Shown piece after piece: positions 27,777-38,240 of a DNA stretch of 64,000 bases. The stretch's first letter is position 1. The number at the start of each line of letters is the position of its first letter. The notes beneath the pieces are model-generated. The model searched no databases. It was not told the DNA's origin and worked only from the letters and a program-made list of their open reading frames with translations. Location of the stretch: NCBI RefSeq assembly GCF_027924605.1, contig NZ_AP027042.1:4813524-4877523 (forward strand). Reading direction: 5' to 3'. A program made the translations under genes and the position numbers. The stretch comes from Dyella sp. GSA-30 (GTDB lineage Bacteria; Pseudomonadota; Gammaproteobacteria; Xanthomonadales; Rhodanobacteraceae).

Positions 27777-28514
27777 ATGACTGATTCCAAGCCCAGCACC
27801 GTCCCGCGCCACATTGCCATCGTCATGGATGGCAATGGTCGTTGGGCGAAAGCGCGCCATCGTCCACGCACCTTCGGCCACAACGCGGGCCGCAAAGCCG
27901 TGCGCGAAGTGATCGAAGGCTGCATTCGGCAGGGCGTTCAGGCGTTGACGCTGTTCGCGTTCTCGAGCGAAAACTGGAAACGGCCGGAAGACGAAGTCGG
28001 TGCCTTGATGGAATTGTTCGTGCGCGCGCTCGACAAAGAGGTCGACGAACTGCACGAACAGCAGGTGCGCGTGCGCTTCGTCGGCGATCTGAGCGCCTTC
28101 GAAGCCGGCTTACGTCAGCGCATGAACGCGGCCATGTCGCGCACGGCGGCCAATACCCGACTGCAATTGAACATTGCGGTGAATTACGGCGGTCGCTGGG
28201 ACATCGTGCAGGCAGCACGCAAGGCCGGTGAGGCCGTCGCGCGCGGCGAGATCCGTCCGGATGATATCGACGAAGCCTTGCTCGGCCATTGGATGTGCCT
28301 GGCCGACCTGCCGCCGCTGGATCTGTTCATCCGTACCGGCGGTGAGTTCCGCGTCAGCAATTTCCTGTTGTGGCAGCTGGCCTATGCCGAGCTGTATTTC
28401 ACTGAAACCTTGTGGCCCGACTTCGATCAAGTCAGTCTGCAAAACGCGATCGATGATTACGCCCGCCGCGAACGCCGTTTCGGCCGCACCGGCGACCAGG
28501 TCGCCCAGGGCTGA
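27777..28514 (+). CDS. uppS: Undecaprenyl diphosphate synthase
   Basis: This 245-residue cis-prenyltransferase makes the C55 lipid carrier for cell-wall and LPS sugars. Signature segments are HIAIVMDGNGRWA, FAFSSENWKRP and FIRTGGEFRVSNFLLW. The last usually reads RTGGExRiSNF, so it is intact. ATG 27777 begins MTDSKPSTVPRH; the long upstream open stretch is unsupported. cdsA follows 10 bases later. Confidence 0.96.
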   Translation: MTDSKPSTVPRHIAIVMDGNGRWAKARHRPRTFGHNAGRKAVREVIEGCIRQGVQALTLFAFSSENWKRPEDEVGALMELFVRALDKEVDELHEQQVRVRFVGDLSAFEAGLRQRMNAAMSRTAANTRLQLNIAVNYGGRWDIVQAARKAGEAVARGEIRPDDIDEALLGHWMCLADLPPLDLFIRTGGEFRVSNFLLWQLAYAELYFTETLWPDFDQVSLQNAIDDYARRERRFGRTGDQVAQG

Positions 28515-28524
28515 CGAGGACACC

Positions 28525-29343
28525 ATGCTGCTTCAGCGAGTAATGACGGCCCTGCTGCTTTTCCCTCTGGCGTTGCTGCTGGTGCTGTGGCCCTCGACGG
28601 AAATTTTTGCACCACTGGTAGCGATCGCTTTCCTGGCTGCTATCTGGGAATGGACCCGGCTGGCCGGCGTCACCAACGAAGGCTTGCGCGCGAGCCTGCT
28701 GGTGGCATCGACGGTGATCTTTTTCGGCCTCTGGTCGCTGCGCAACAGCGGGCTGTGGCCCTGGCTGATCGTGCTCGGCGTGCTGTGGTGGATCGCCACC
28801 TGCCAGTGGCTGCGCCATTTCGCCTTCGCTGCCGCGCCCACGCGCGAAAACCAGCTGCTCAAGCTGGGGGCCGGCGCACTGGTGATCTTCCCCGCCTGGG
28901 TCGCCGGCATGCAGATTCATGGCCAGCCGCCGCACGGCCACTGGTGGACGCTGCTCGCCCTGGCGATCGTCTGGGCGGCGGATATCGGCGCCTATTTCAG
29001 CGGACGACTGTTCGGCAAGCGCAAGCTCGCCCCGACGATCAGCCCCGGCAAGACCTGGGCGGGCGTCTACGGCGCCTTTGTCGCCGGCGCCCTGGTCGCC
29101 GGCTTCGGCGGCTGGCTGCTCGGCGTGACCGACCTGAAGCTGGCCGGCCTGGTCGTGCTCTCCGTATTTACCGTGGTCGCCTCCATCGTGGGCGATCTGC
29201 TGGAAAGCCTGATGAAGCGCCACGCTGCCGTGAAAGACTCCGGCAACCTCTTCCCCGGCCATGGTGGCCTGCTCGATCGCATGGATAGCGTCTTTGCCGC
29301 CCTGCCCGTCTTTGCGGCGGGCAAGCTGCTGCTCGGCCTATGA
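28525..29343 (+). CDS. cdsA: Phosphatidate cytidylyltransferase
   Basis: This 272-residue membrane enzyme makes CDP-diacylglycerol. It has about eight predicted helices and the C-terminal signature [20 protein letters not shown] followed by LLDRMDS. Its TGA stop overlaps the dxr start in ATGA. Confidence 0.95.
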   Translation: MLLQRVMTALLLFPLALLLVLWPSTEIFAPLVAIAFLAAIWEWTRLAGVTNEGLRASLLVASTVIFFGLWSLRNSGLWPWLIVLGVLWWIATCQWLRHFAFAAAPTRENQLLKLGAGALVIFPAWVAGMQIHGQPPHGHWWTLLALAIVWAADIGAYFSGRLFGKRKLAPTISPGKTWAGVYGAFVAGALVAGFGGWLLGVTDLKLAGLVVLSVFTVVASIVGDLLESLMKRHAAVKDSGNLFPGHGGLLDRMDSVFAALPVFAAGKLLLGL

Positions 29344-30530
29344 CCGGCGCGGCTCCTCGCAAGGTCGCCATCCTCGGCGCCACCGGTTCGATCGGTGGCA
29401 GCACGCTGGATGTGATCGCCCGCCATCCCGAGCGCTTTCGCGCCACCGTGCTGACCGCGCAGCGCAATGTCGACGCGCTGGTCGCACTATGCGTCACCCA
29501 CCGTCCCGAACTGGCGGTCATCGCCGATAGCGCGCTGGAAGCGCAGCTGACGCAGCGCCTGCGTACCGCCGGGGTAACGTGCGAGGTCGCCAGCGGCCAT
29601 GACGCCTTGACCGTGGCGGCCGCAAGCTCGCTGTGCGACACGGTCGTGGCAGCCATCGTCGGTGCCGCCGGACTGGATTCCACGCTCGCGGCTGCGCGCG
29701 CCGGCAAGCGCCTGCTGCTGGCGAACAAGGAATCGATCGTGATGGCCGGCCAGCTGCTGCTGCAGGCTCTGGCCGAGGGCGGCGGCGAGCTGATCCCGGT
29801 CGACTCGGAACACAACGCCATCTTCCAATGCCTGCCCGGCGGCCGACCCGATCTGGATGCCAGCGGCGTACGCCGCCTGATCCTGACCGCCTCCGGCGGC
29901 CCGTTCCGCGGCCGCAGCCGCGCTGAACTGGCCGGCGTTACGCCCGATGAGGCCTGCAAACACCCCAAATGGGTCATGGGCCGCAAGATTTCTGTCGATT
30001 CGGCCACTTTGATGAACAAAGGGCTGGAGGTCATCGAGGCGCACCATCTGTTCGGCGCCCCGGTCGACCGCATCGAGGTGCTGGTGCACCCGCAGAGCCT
30101 GGTTCATTCCCTGGTCGAATATGTCGACGGTTCGGTGCTGGCCCAATTGGGCAACCCGGACATGCGCACGGCCATCGCGCACGCGCTGGCCTGGCCGGAA
30201 CGGGTCGATGCCGGGGTCTCCATGCTGGACCTGGCCACCAGCGGCGCCCTGGCCTTCGAGGCGCCCGACCTGACCACCTTCCGCTGCCTGGCCCTGGCTT
30301 ACCAGGCGCTGAGCGCTGGCGGCGATGCACCGGCCCTGCTTAACGCAGCCAACGAGGTTGCGGTAGAGGCCTTCCTGGCCGGAAGCCTCTCGTTCCTGTC
30401 GATTGCCGACGTCGTCGAAAGCGTACTTACGGAACTGCCGCCCGCTCCCGTGGTCGATGTCCAGATGCTTGTCGAGCGAGACCGGTTGGCCAGGGAGGCT
30501 GCTCGACGGGTGCTCTGCAGCGCTTGCTGA
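29340..30530 (+). CDS. dxr: 1-deoxy-D-xylulose 5-phosphate reductoisomerase
   Basis: This 396-residue NADPH enzyme commits carbon to MEP isoprenoids. The nucleotide-binding [15 protein letters not shown], the metal and substrate segment [22 protein letters not shown] and [21 protein letters not shown] region are present. Start is the ATG in the ATGA overlap with cdsA. The IspA synthase for the same pathway is encoded near 51 kb. Confidence 0.97.
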   Translation: MTGAAPRKVAILGATGSIGGSTLDVIARHPERFRATVLTAQRNVDALVALCVTHRPELAVIADSALEAQLTQRLRTAGVTCEVASGHDALTVAAASSLCDTVVAAIVGAAGLDSTLAAARAGKRLLLANKESIVMAGQLLLQALAEGGGELIPVDSEHNAIFQCLPGGRPDLDASGVRRLILTASGGPFRGRSRAELAGVTPDEACKHPKWVMGRKISVDSATLMNKGLEVIEAHHLFGAPVDRIEVLVHPQSLVHSLVEYVDGSVLAQLGNPDMRTAIAHALAWPERVDAGVSMLDLATSGALAFEAPDLTTFRCLALAYQALSAGGDAPALLNAANEVAVEAFLAGSLSFLSIADVVESVLTELPPAPVVDVQMLVERDRLAREAARRVLCSAC

Positions 30531-30564
30531 TAAGCTTGGACTCCCCGCGGACACGTTCTCTTTG

Positions 30565-31914
30565 ATGAATCCTTTCTTTGGCTCGATATTCTGGTTGCTG
30601 GTCACGCTTGGCGTACTGGTGACTTTTCACGAGTTCGGCCACTACTGGGTCGCGCGCCGCTGTGGCGTCAAGGTGTTGCGCTTCTCGGTCGGCTTTGGCC
30701 GCGCCATTTGGAAACGCATCGGCAAGGACGGTACCGAGTACCAGATCGCCGCGATTCCGCTCGGCGGCTACGTCAAGATGCTCGATGCGCGCGAGGGTGA
30801 CGTCGACCCCGCACTGCTCGACCAGGAATTCACCGGCAAGTCGGTGTGGAAGCGCATCGCGATCGTCGCGGCGGGCCCGGGCTTCAATCTGATTTTCACC
30901 ATCGTCGCCTTCTGGGTGATGTTCATGCTGGGCAAGCCGGACATCGCGCCAGTGGTGACCGCAGCACCGCAAACGATGGCTGCCGAAGCGGGCATCCGCA
31001 ACGGCGATCGCATTCTTACAGTCGACGGCAAGCAAGTCGAAACGTACAGCGACACCATGGAAGCCATCGCCAACGGCATGCTCGGTCGTACGCCGCTGCC
31101 GCTGAGCTTGCGCGATCCAGACGGCACGCAGCGCACGATTACCCTGCCGCTGAACCAATTACCGGCCGGCCAGGATCTGGGCCAGTACGCAGACAAGCTC
31201 GGCCTGGAGCCGGCATCCCCGCCCGCCGTAGTCGACAAGGTCAACGCCGGCCTGCCGGCCGCTGCCGCGGGTATGCAGAGCGGCGATCGCATCGTCAGTC
31301 TCAATGGCACACCCGTCGCCGACTGGATCGCCTTCACCAAGCTGCTGCATCAGGTTGCCGCCAAGTCGCCGCAACTGGCGATCGTGGTCGAACGCGCCGG
31401 CCAGCAGATTCCGCTGACCGTGACCGCACGCTACGAATCGCAGCAGGGTCAGCCGCAGAACTGGATCATCGGTATCGAGGGGGCATCGCGTGAGACGGTG
31501 ATGCAGCACTTCGGCCCCGTTCGCGCCTTCAGCGAATCGCTGAAAAGCACCTGGGCTCGCGCTGCCACGACCTTCAACATGATCGGCAACCTGGTCACCG
31601 GCCAGGCCTCGACCAAGAACCTTTCCGGCGTCGTGGGCATCGCCCAGGTCGCCAATGTCTATGCCAGTCAAGGCCTGACCCGCTTCCTGGAATTCCTGGG
31701 ACTGGTGTCGCTGAGCCTGGCGATTCTCAACCTGCTGCCTATCCCCGTCTTGGACGGGGGCCACCTGCTGTATTACCTTATTGAGTTGGTCAAAGGCAGC
31801 CCCGTGAGCGAACGAGTGATGATGGCCGGACAATATGTCGGCCTCGCGCTGTTGCTTACCATGATGGGACTGGCGTTCTACAACGACATTCACCGCATCA
31901 TATTGCCTTCGTGA
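30565..31914 (+). CDS. rseP: Site-2 zinc protease RseP
   Basis: This 449-residue intramembrane protease cleaves the anti-sigma factor of the envelope-stress pathway after a first cut by DegS. The HEFGH zinc site is in the first membrane helix, and the second motif (NLLPIPVLDGGHLLYY) is near the C-terminus; two PDZ-like segments lie between (GIRNGDRILTVDG and GMQSGDRIVSLNG). ATG 30565 is used; the frame is open upstream into dxr. It lies between dxr and bamA as in most gammaproteobacteria. Confidence 0.96.
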   Translation: MNPFFGSIFWLLVTLGVLVTFHEFGHYWVARRCGVKVLRFSVGFGRAIWKRIGKDGTEYQIAAIPLGGYVKMLDAREGDVDPALLDQEFTGKSVWKRIAIVAAGPGFNLIFTIVAFWVMFMLGKPDIAPVVTAAPQTMAAEAGIRNGDRILTVDGKQVETYSDTMEAIANGMLGRTPLPLSLRDPDGTQRTITLPLNQLPAGQDLGQYADKLGLEPASPPAVVDKVNAGLPAAAAGMQSGDRIVSLNGTPVADWIAFTKLLHQVAAKSPQLAIVVERAGQQIPLTVTARYESQQGQPQNWIIGIEGASRETVMQHFGPVRAFSESLKSTWARAATTFNMIGNLVTGQASTKNLSGVVGIAQVANVYASQGLTRFLEFLGLVSLSLAILNLLPIPVLDGGHLLYYLIELVKGSPVSERVMMAGQYVGLALLLTMMGLAFYNDIHRIILPS

Positions 31915-32136
31915 CGCAAGCAGCTTGGGCCAGCGCCGGGGAACGCCTGGGGCATACGAGCTGCGCGGCGAAGCAATGCGTCGTCTTGAAGACGGTGCGA
32001 TGCGTTGAGATGTCTTATGCCGGGCCTGTCATGGGCACGGCAACAATCAGGGGCAAGGGGAATCCCTCGCTTCATAAGAAAATGAGCGGGGTGGGCCCAA
32101 AGCCCGCCTCGTCGGAATAACCTAACGGAATCGACG
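31915..32136 (+). other. rseP-bamA intergenic region
   Basis: These 222 bases contain no credible gene. A small CGTCTT-GAAGACG palindrome lies near 31980, and a GGGC-CCAAA-GCCC hairpin near 32095. A bamA promoter is likely here but I could not locate its boxes. Confidence 0.35.
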
Positions 32137-34584
32137 ATGAAGCGTATCGCCGCTCTGATCCTGCTTGCCACACTCTCTGCCAATGCGCTCGCTTTCGAGC
32201 CGTTCGTCGTCTCCGATATCCGTATCGACGGGCTTAGCCGTATTACGCCCGGCACCGTGTTCAACTATCTCCCGATCAACAAGGGCGACCGGGTGACCAC
32301 CGATGGCGCACAGCGCGCCATTCGCGCGTTGTACCAGACCAAGTTCTTCAGCGACGTGGAAATCGACCGCCAGGGCGACATCCTGGTGATCAAGGTGGTC
32401 GAACGCCCCTCGATCGCCAAGCTGACCCTGCGCGGCAACAAGGACATCAAGGAAGACGACCTGCGCAAGGGCCTGAAGGAGATCGGCCTGTCCGAAGGCG
32501 AGACCTTCGACCGCCTGTCGCTGGACCGCGTGCAGCAGGAACTGATTCGCCAGTACTACAACCGCGGCAAGTACAACGTGTCGGTCGAACCGCACGTGAC
32601 CTACCTCGACCGCAACCGCGTTTCGGTGGATATCGAAATCCGCGAAGGCAAGGCGGCCAAGATCAAGGCGATCAACATCGTCGGCAACACCGCGTTCACC
32701 GACAAGGCGATCCGCAAGACCTTCGAGTCGGACACCTCCAACTGGCTGTCCTGGTACTCCAAGGACGACCAGTACTCGCGTGAAAAGCTCAGCGGCGATC
32801 TCGAGAAGTTGCAGTCCTACTACATGGACCGCGGCTACGCCGACTTCGGCGTCGACTCCACCCAGGTAGCGATCGCGCCGGACAAGCGCGCGATGTACAT
32901 CAGCGCCAGCATCAAGGAAGGCGAGATCTACAAGATCTCCGACATCCACCTGCTCGGCCAGTTGATCCTGCCCGAAGACACGCTGCGCCAGCTGATCTTC
33001 GTGCACAAGGACGAAACCTTTAACCGCAAGGCGATCGAGTCGAGCTCCGACGCGATCAAGGGCATCCTGGCCAGCATCGGTTATGCGTTCGCCAAGGTGA
33101 CGCCGGTGCCGAAGCTGGACAAGGACAACCGCACCGTCGATCTCACCTTCTACATCGAGCCGGGCAAGCGCGTTTACGTGCGCCGCGTCATTTTCCAGGG
33201 CAACACCCGTACGGAAGACGATGTGATGCGCCGCGAACTGCGCCAGCTCGAAGGCAGCTGGTACTCGCAGCCGGCGATCGATCGTTCGAAGATCCGTATG
33301 CAGCGCCTGGGCTACTTCAAGAAGGTCGACGTCGACAAGGCGCTGGTGCCCGGCACCGAAGACCAGGTCGATCTCACCTACAAGGTCGAAGAACAGTCTG
33401 CCGGCAGCCTGATGTTCGGCGTGGGCTATTCGCAGTTCTCCGGCATCATCCTGTCGGCGTCGGTGTCGCAGAACAACTTCCTGGGTACCGGCGACAGCTT
33501 CACTGTCGGTGCGCAGCGCAGCGACTTCTCCACCAGCATCAGCGCGAGCTACTACAACCCGTACCTGACCGATAACAACATCGGTATCGGTTATACGGCC
33601 GCGTTCACGCGTACCGACTACGGCGATACCAACAACGACTTCGTCAACTACACCACGAGCCAGAAGTCGTTCACCACGTTCCTGAACTTCCCGATCACCG
33701 AAACGGACAACATCCGTGCCGGCCTCGGCTTGAACAGCAACAAGATCAACCTGCAAGTCGACCAGATCGACCCGACCACCGGCCAGATCGTCACCACGCA
33801 GTTCTCGCCGCAGGAACTGATCGACTACCAGAACGCGCTGGGCCATCGCACGATCCACTCGTGGACTGGCCAGTTGGGCTGGACCCACGACACCCGCAAC
33901 GGTTACTGGGCGCCGACACGCGGCGGCTTGATGTCGGTCAACACCAACATCGCGCTACCCGGTTCGACCGTGCAGTTCTACAAGATCGACCTGGAAGCCA
34001 ACCACTATTGGCCGATCGGTCGCGGCTTCGTGCTGTATATGGACGGCCAGGTCGGTTATGGCAACACGTATGGCGGCCAGACGTTCGACAATAACGGCGG
34101 AGATACCTACAAGGCGGGGCAGCCGGTAACGTTCCCCTTCTGGGAAAACTATTTCTCCGGCGGTGTGCGTGACGTGCGTGGCTTCCAGGACAACACCCTG
34201 GGTCCGAAGCTCTGCGTACCGAGCACGCCAGGCGTGGCGATCAAGCCGAACGCAGACGGCACCTGTACCGGCAGCCTCTACACCTTCGCCCAGCCGATCG
34301 GTGGTGCGTTCAAGGTATTGGGCACGGCGCAGGTCTACCTGCCGCTGCCGTTCCTCAAGGACGTCAACACCGCACGCGTGTCTTGGTTCGTCGACGTCGG
34401 TAACGTCTATTCCAGCTACAGCACCTTCAGCGCCGCGGATCTGCGTGCCTCGACGGGCTTGTCGTTGCAGTGGCAGGCGCCGATCGGTCCGCTGATCATC
34501 AACTTCGCCATTCCGTTCCGTGCGAAGGATGAAGACAAGCATTACGAAGAACGCATCCAGTTCACCTTCGGCAGCCAGTTCTAA
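32137..34584 (+). CDS. bamA: Outer membrane protein assembly factor BamA
   Basis: This 815-residue outer-membrane protein is the core of the BAM complex. A signal peptide ends near ANALA-FEPF; five POTRA domains follow to about residue 425, then the 16-strand barrel. The diagnostic VRGF of the L6 loop is present (GGVRDVRGFQDN), and the chain ends in Phe (FTFGSQF), as expected of a barrel beta-signal. A strong terminator follows and no skp gene lies before lpxD. Confidence 0.97.
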   Translation: MKRIAALILLATLSANALAFEPFVVSDIRIDGLSRITPGTVFNYLPINKGDRVTTDGAQRAIRALYQTKFFSDVEIDRQGDILVIKVVERPSIAKLTLRGNKDIKEDDLRKGLKEIGLSEGETFDRLSLDRVQQELIRQYYNRGKYNVSVEPHVTYLDRNRVSVDIEIREGKAAKIKAINIVGNTAFTDKAIRKTFESDTSNWLSWYSKDDQYSREKLSGDLEKLQSYYMDRGYADFGVDSTQVAIAPDKRAMYISASIKEGEIYKISDIHLLGQLILPEDTLRQLIFVHKDETFNRKAIESSSDAIKGILASIGYAFAKVTPVPKLDKDNRTVDLTFYIEPGKRVYVRRVIFQGNTRTEDDVMRRELRQLEGSWYSQPAIDRSKIRMQRLGYFKKVDVDKALVPGTEDQVDLTYKVEEQSAGSLMFGVGYSQFSGIILSASVSQNNFLGTGDSFTVGAQRSDFSTSISASYYNPYLTDNNIGIGYTAAFTRTDYGDTNNDFVNYTTSQKSFTTFLNFPITETDNIRAGLGLNSNKINLQVDQIDPTTGQIVTTQFSPQELIDYQNALGHRTIHSWTGQLGWTHDTRNGYWAPTRGGLMSVNTNIALPGSTVQFYKIDLEANHYWPIGRGFVLYMDGQVGYGNTYGGQTFDNNGGDTYKAGQPVTFPFWENYFSGGVRDVRGFQDNTLGPKLCVPSTPGVAIKPNADGTCTGSLYTFAQPIGGAFKVLGTAQVYLPLPFLKDVNTARVSWFVDVGNVYSSYSTFSAADLRASTGLSLQWQAPIGPLIINFAIPFRAKDEDKHYEERIQFTFGSQF

Positions 34585-34615
34585 GTCGAACCGGAAAGTC
34601 TGCGGTATATGCAGG

Positions 34616-34646
34616 GAAAGCGCGGCCAGTCCGCGCTTTCTTTTTG
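34616..34646 (+). terminator. Intrinsic terminator between bamA and lpxD
   Basis: A perfect 10-bp stem GAAAGCGCGG/CCGCGCTTTC with a CCAGT loop is followed by five T. It separates bamA from the lipid A genes. Confidence 0.88.
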
Positions 34647-34685
34647 TAAGCACGAGGCCAATGCGCAAGCTTTTGCCCTACGTCC

Positions 34686-34691
34686 TACAAT
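34686..34691 (+). promoter_or_regulatory. Possible -10 box of lpxD operon
   Basis: TACAAT lies 24 bases before the lpxD ATG and just after the terminator. No clear -35 is visible. Confidence 0.35.
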
Positions 34692-34715
34692 GCCCGCCAT
34701 GTCTCGGAGAGCACC

Positions 34716-35744
34716 ATGAGCGCAACCCAATTCACCATCGCCGAGATCGCCGAACGGTTCGAACTGCCGTTTCATGGCGATGGCACACGCGTGATCGACG
34801 GCGTGGGCACGCTGGCGGGCGCGAGCCCCAGTCAGCTGAGTTTTCTATCCAATAGCAAATACGGCGCGCAACTGGCCGCCACCGGTGCCGGCGTGGTCGT
34901 GCTGCGCGAGGAAAACCTTGCCGACTGCCCCACTGCGGCACTGGTTGCACGCGACCCGTATGTCGCCTACGCCAAGATCGCTGCATTGTTCGAGCAATTG
35001 CCCGCCTCCCCGGCCGGAATTCATGCCAGCGCCGTGGTCGATCCAGATGCACGCGTGGCGCCGACGGCCAGCGTGGGCCCCTGCTGCGTCGTGGAGAGCG
35101 GCGCGGTCATCGAAGACGGGGCCATTCTCGGCCCGCATTGCATCGTCGGCGCCGGTTGCGTGGTTGGGGCGCAGTCGCGGCTGGTGGCACGGGTGACGCT
35201 GGTGACGCGCGTCACGCTGGGCAAACGCGTGATCGTGCATCCGGGCGCCGTGATCGGTTCGGACGGCTTTGGCCTCGCCTTCGATCGCGACCACTGGATC
35301 AAGCTGCCCCAGCTAGGTGGCGTACGGATCGGCGACGATTGTGAAATCGGCGCGAATACCACCATCGACCGCGGCGCGCTGGAAGACACCGTGCTCGAGG
35401 AAGACGTGCGCCTGGACAACCAGATTCAGATCGCCCACAACGTTCACATCGGTGCGCATTCGGCCATGGCCGGCTGCGCCGCGGTGGCCGGTAGTGCGAA
35501 AATCGGCCGTTATTGCATGATCGGCGGCAACGCCGGCGTGCTGGGGCATCTGGAGCTGGCCGACCGGGTTACCATTACGGCTAAAAGCCTGGTTACGCAT
35601 TCGATTCGCGAGCCCGGCGAATATTCATCGGGCGTGCCGTTGCAGGAAAACCGCCTATGGCGTCGCAACGCAGCCCGTTTCAAGCATTTGGATGAGTATG
35701 CGCGTCGATTGTCGGCGCTGGAGAAGGACAGTAACAATGACTGA
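34716..35744 (+). CDS. lpxD: UDP-3-O-(3-hydroxyacyl)glucosamine N-acyltransferase
   Basis: This 342-residue acyl-ACP-dependent enzyme adds the second hydroxyacyl chain of lipid A. An N-terminal uridine-binding domain (LSFLSNSKYGAQL) is followed by a hexapeptide-repeat beta-helix (VIGSDGFGLAFD and HNVHIGAHSAMAGCAAVAGS contain the catalytic His region). It overlaps fabZ by 8 bases, in the lpxD-fabZ-lpxA-lpxB order. Confidence 0.97.
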   Translation: MSATQFTIAEIAERFELPFHGDGTRVIDGVGTLAGASPSQLSFLSNSKYGAQLAATGAGVVVLREENLADCPTAALVARDPYVAYAKIAALFEQLPASPAGIHASAVVDPDARVAPTASVGPCCVVESGAVIEDGAILGPHCIVGAGCVVGAQSRLVARVTLVTRVTLGKRVIVHPGAVIGSDGFGLAFDRDHWIKLPQLGGVRIGDDCEIGANTTIDRGALEDTVLEEDVRLDNQIQIAHNVHIGAHSAMAGCAAVAGSAKIGRYCMIGGNAGVLGHLELADRVTITAKSLVTHSIREPGEYSSGVPLQENRLWRRNAARFKHLDEYARRLSALEKDSNND

Positions 35745-36210
35745 GAAAACCGTGCCCTTCCACCTGCCGGTCAACGTCGAGCAGATCCAACAACTGCTGC
35801 CGCATCGCTATCCGTTCCTGCTGGTCGATCGGGTGACCGAACTGGTGCCGGACAAGAGCATCGTCGCGCTCAAGAACGTCACCATCAACGAGCCGTTCTT
35901 CCAGGGCCATTTTCCTGGCCACCCGGTGATGCCGGGCGTGCTGATCGTCGAGGCCATGGCGCAGACCGCCGGGCTGCTGACGCAGATCAGCAGCCGCCTG
36001 AAGGGCAATACCGGCAGCCCGCTGTTCTACCTGGCCAAGGTCGACAACGCGCGTTTCAGCGCGATCGTCGCGCCCGGCGATCAGCTGCGCATGGAAGTGA
36101 CGCTCAAGCGCCTGTTGCGCAGCATGGGCATCTTCGAAGCCAAGGCAACGGTGGACGGCAAGGAAGTGGCAAGCTGCGAACTGATGTGCGCGGCGAGGTC
36201 CGAAAAATGA
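35737..36210 (+). CDS. fabZ: 3-hydroxyacyl-ACP dehydratase FabZ
   Basis: This 157-residue hot-dog-fold enzyme dehydrates 3-hydroxyacyl-ACP and balances fatty acid against lipid A supply. The active-site His and Glu are in [13 protein letters not shown] and [11 protein letters not shown]. The ATG at 35737 lies within the end of lpxD, and the stop overlaps lpxA in ATGA. Confidence 0.97.
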   Translation: MTEKTVPFHLPVNVEQIQQLLPHRYPFLLVDRVTELVPDKSIVALKNVTINEPFFQGHFPGHPVMPGVLIVEAMAQTAGLLTQISSRLKGNTGSPLFYLAKVDNARFSAIVAPGDQLRMEVTLKRLLRSMGIFEAKATVDGKEVASCELMCAARSEK

Positions 36211-36980
36211 TCCATCCGACCGCGCAGATCGATCCATCCGCAACTATCGGCGCCAATGTCACCATTGGTGCCTACAGTGTGATCGGCGCCGACGTGCAAA
36301 TCGGCGAAGGCACGACGATCGGCCCGCATGTGGTGATCGAAGGCCCGACGCGCATCGGTCGCGACAATCGCATCAGTCAGTTCGCCTCGCTGGGCGGCCC
36401 GCCGCAGGACAAGAAATTCGCGGGCGAGCGCACGGAGCTGGTGATCGGCGACCGTAATCTGATTCGCGAATTCGTTACGATCAATCGCGGCACCGGCGAA
36501 GGCGGCAGCGTCACGCGCATCGGCAACGACAACTGGCTGCTTGCCTACGTGCACGTCGCGCACGACTGCCAGATCGGCAACAACACCGTGTTCTCCAATT
36601 ATTCCGCCCTCGCCGGCCATGTGGAAATCGGCGACTGGGTGATCATGTCCGGCTTCTCCGGCGTGCATCAGTTCTGCAAGGTCGGCGCGCACGCGTTTAT
36701 CGGCATGGGCTGCCTGGTCGGCTCGGATGTACCGCCTTTCGTCATGATGGCGAACGAGCAGCGCGGACGTCCGCGCGGCATCAACAGCGAGGGTCTCAAG
36801 CGCCGCGGTTTCGACTCCAACCGCATCGCCGCGATCAAGCGCGCCTATCGCACCTTGTACATGGCGGGTCTGACGCTGTCCGATGCGCGCGAACAACTGC
36901 TGTCGCTAGCCACCGAGAGCGACGACGTACGCGCCATGCTGGAGTTCCTCGAACGCAGCGAACGCGCGGTCGCGCGCTGA
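36207..36980 (+). CDS. lpxA: UDP-N-acetylglucosamine O-acyltransferase
   Basis: This 257-residue trimeric beta-helix enzyme starts lipid A synthesis. Hexapeptide repeats run from [14 protein letters not shown]; the catalytic His lies in the [11 protein letters not shown] segment or the preceding [10 protein letters not shown]. The C-terminal helical domain (RAIKRAYR-like, here [14 protein letters not shown]) is present. Its start overlaps the fabZ stop. Confidence 0.97.
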   Translation: MIHPTAQIDPSATIGANVTIGAYSVIGADVQIGEGTTIGPHVVIEGPTRIGRDNRISQFASLGGPPQDKKFAGERTELVIGDRNLIREFVTINRGTGEGGSVTRIGNDNWLLAYVHVAHDCQIGNNTVFSNYSALAGHVEIGDWVIMSGFSGVHQFCKVGAHAFIGMGCLVGSDVPPFVMMANEQRGRPRGINSEGLKRRGFDSNRIAAIKRAYRTLYMAGLTLSDAREQLLSLATESDDVRAMLEFLERSERAVAR

Positions 36981-36990
36981 GCCTGGCCCG

Positions 36991-38208
36991 ATGTCCACAA
37001 ACGCGCGCCAGGCTCCCCTGATCGCACTGATCGCCGGTGAGGATTCCGGCGATCAGCTCGGTGCCGATCTGATCTCGGCGCTGCGCAAGCGTTACCCCGA
37101 TGCGCGCTTTGTCGGCATCGGCGGTGCGCGCATGCAGCTCCAGGGTTTCGATTCCTGGTACGACATTCGCGAACTGTCGGTGATGGGTTTTGCCGAAGTC
37201 GTGCGGCATCTGCCGCGGCTGCTCAAGCTGAGAAAAGCCCTGGTCACGCGCCTGCTGACGGAGCGGCCGGATGTGGTGGTCGGCATCGACGCACCGGATT
37301 TCAATCTCGGCGTCGAGCAACGACTCAAGCAGGCGGGATTGCGTACCGTGCACTATGTGAGCCCGTCGGTCTGGGCCTGGCGCGAAAAGCGTGCGGAGAA
37401 GATTGGCCGTAGCGCCGACCGGGTGCTTTGCCTGTTCCCGATGGAACCGCCGATCTATGCGAAGCACGGCATCGATGCGCGCTTTGTCGGCCATCCATTG
37501 GCCGACCGTTTTGCACTCGTGTCTGACCGCGTCGGCGCGCGCGACGTATTGAACGTGCCGCAGAACGTCCCCGTACTGGCCGTGCTGCCCGGCAGCCGCC
37601 CGTCGGAACTCGCCCGTCTGGGCACGATCTTCCTGGATGCCGCCAAGCGCGTCGCCCAGGCGATGCCGGGGTTGCGCATCATCATTCCGGCAGCCAACCC
37701 GCGCGTGCACGAACAACTGCAGACATTGCTGGGCAGTTGGGGCGACGCGGAGAGCGCGCCCTTGCTACTCGATGGCAAGGCCCATGAGGCCATGCTTGCG
37801 GCCGATGTGGTGTTGCTCGCTTCGGGAACCGCAACGCTTGAAGCGATGCTTTCCAAGCGCCCGATGGTCGTCGGTTATCGCGTGTCGCCGACCAGCTATC
37901 GCATCGCCCGCGCCTTGAACATGCTCAAGACCGACGTCTATGCCTTGCCCAATATCCTGGCGCGCGCCTGTGGTCTGGGCAACGATCTGCTCGTCCCCGA
38001 ACTGATGCAGGACGATTGTACGGCCGCGAATCTCGCCTCGGCCACGCTGGCTCTCATGCAGGACAGCGAGCGTCGCGGCCATGTCGTGGCCGCCTTTGAA
38101 TTCCTGCATCAGCAATTGCGCGGCCAGCTTGAAGGTGAAGCCGCCGATCATGCCGCCGATGCGATTGCCGAACTGCTCGAAGCACCGGCAGCGCCCGCGG
38201 CGGGTTGA
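36991..38208 (+). CDS. lpxB: Lipid-A-disaccharide synthase
   Basis: This 405-residue glycosyltransferase joins UDP-diacylglucosamine and lipid X. Signature segments are [41 protein letters not shown] and [13 protein letters not shown]. It is about 20 residues longer than the E. coli enzyme through an Ala-rich tail. It follows lpxA by 10 bases. Confidence 0.97.
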   Translation: MSTNARQAPLIALIAGEDSGDQLGADLISALRKRYPDARFVGIGGARMQLQGFDSWYDIRELSVMGFAEVVRHLPRLLKLRKALVTRLLTERPDVVVGIDAPDFNLGVEQRLKQAGLRTVHYVSPSVWAWREKRAEKIGRSADRVLCLFPMEPPIYAKHGIDARFVGHPLADRFALVSDRVGARDVLNVPQNVPVLAVLPGSRPSELARLGTIFLDAAKRVAQAMPGLRIIIPAANPRVHEQLQTLLGSWGDAESAPLLLDGKAHEAMLAADVVLLASGTATLEAMLSKRPMVVGYRVSPTSYRIARALNMLKTDVYALPNILARACGLGNDLLVPELMQDDCTAANLASATLALMQDSERRGHVVAAFEFLHQQLRGQLEGEAADHAADAIAELLEAPAAPAAG

Positions 38209-38240
38209 CCCCGGCCGGCGGCGGAACACACCATAGCGCC

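Noticed and set aside
31911-32120. 69-codon plus-strand frame between rseP and bamA
   Set aside because: No ribosome site and no protein-like pattern; probably leader or spacer.
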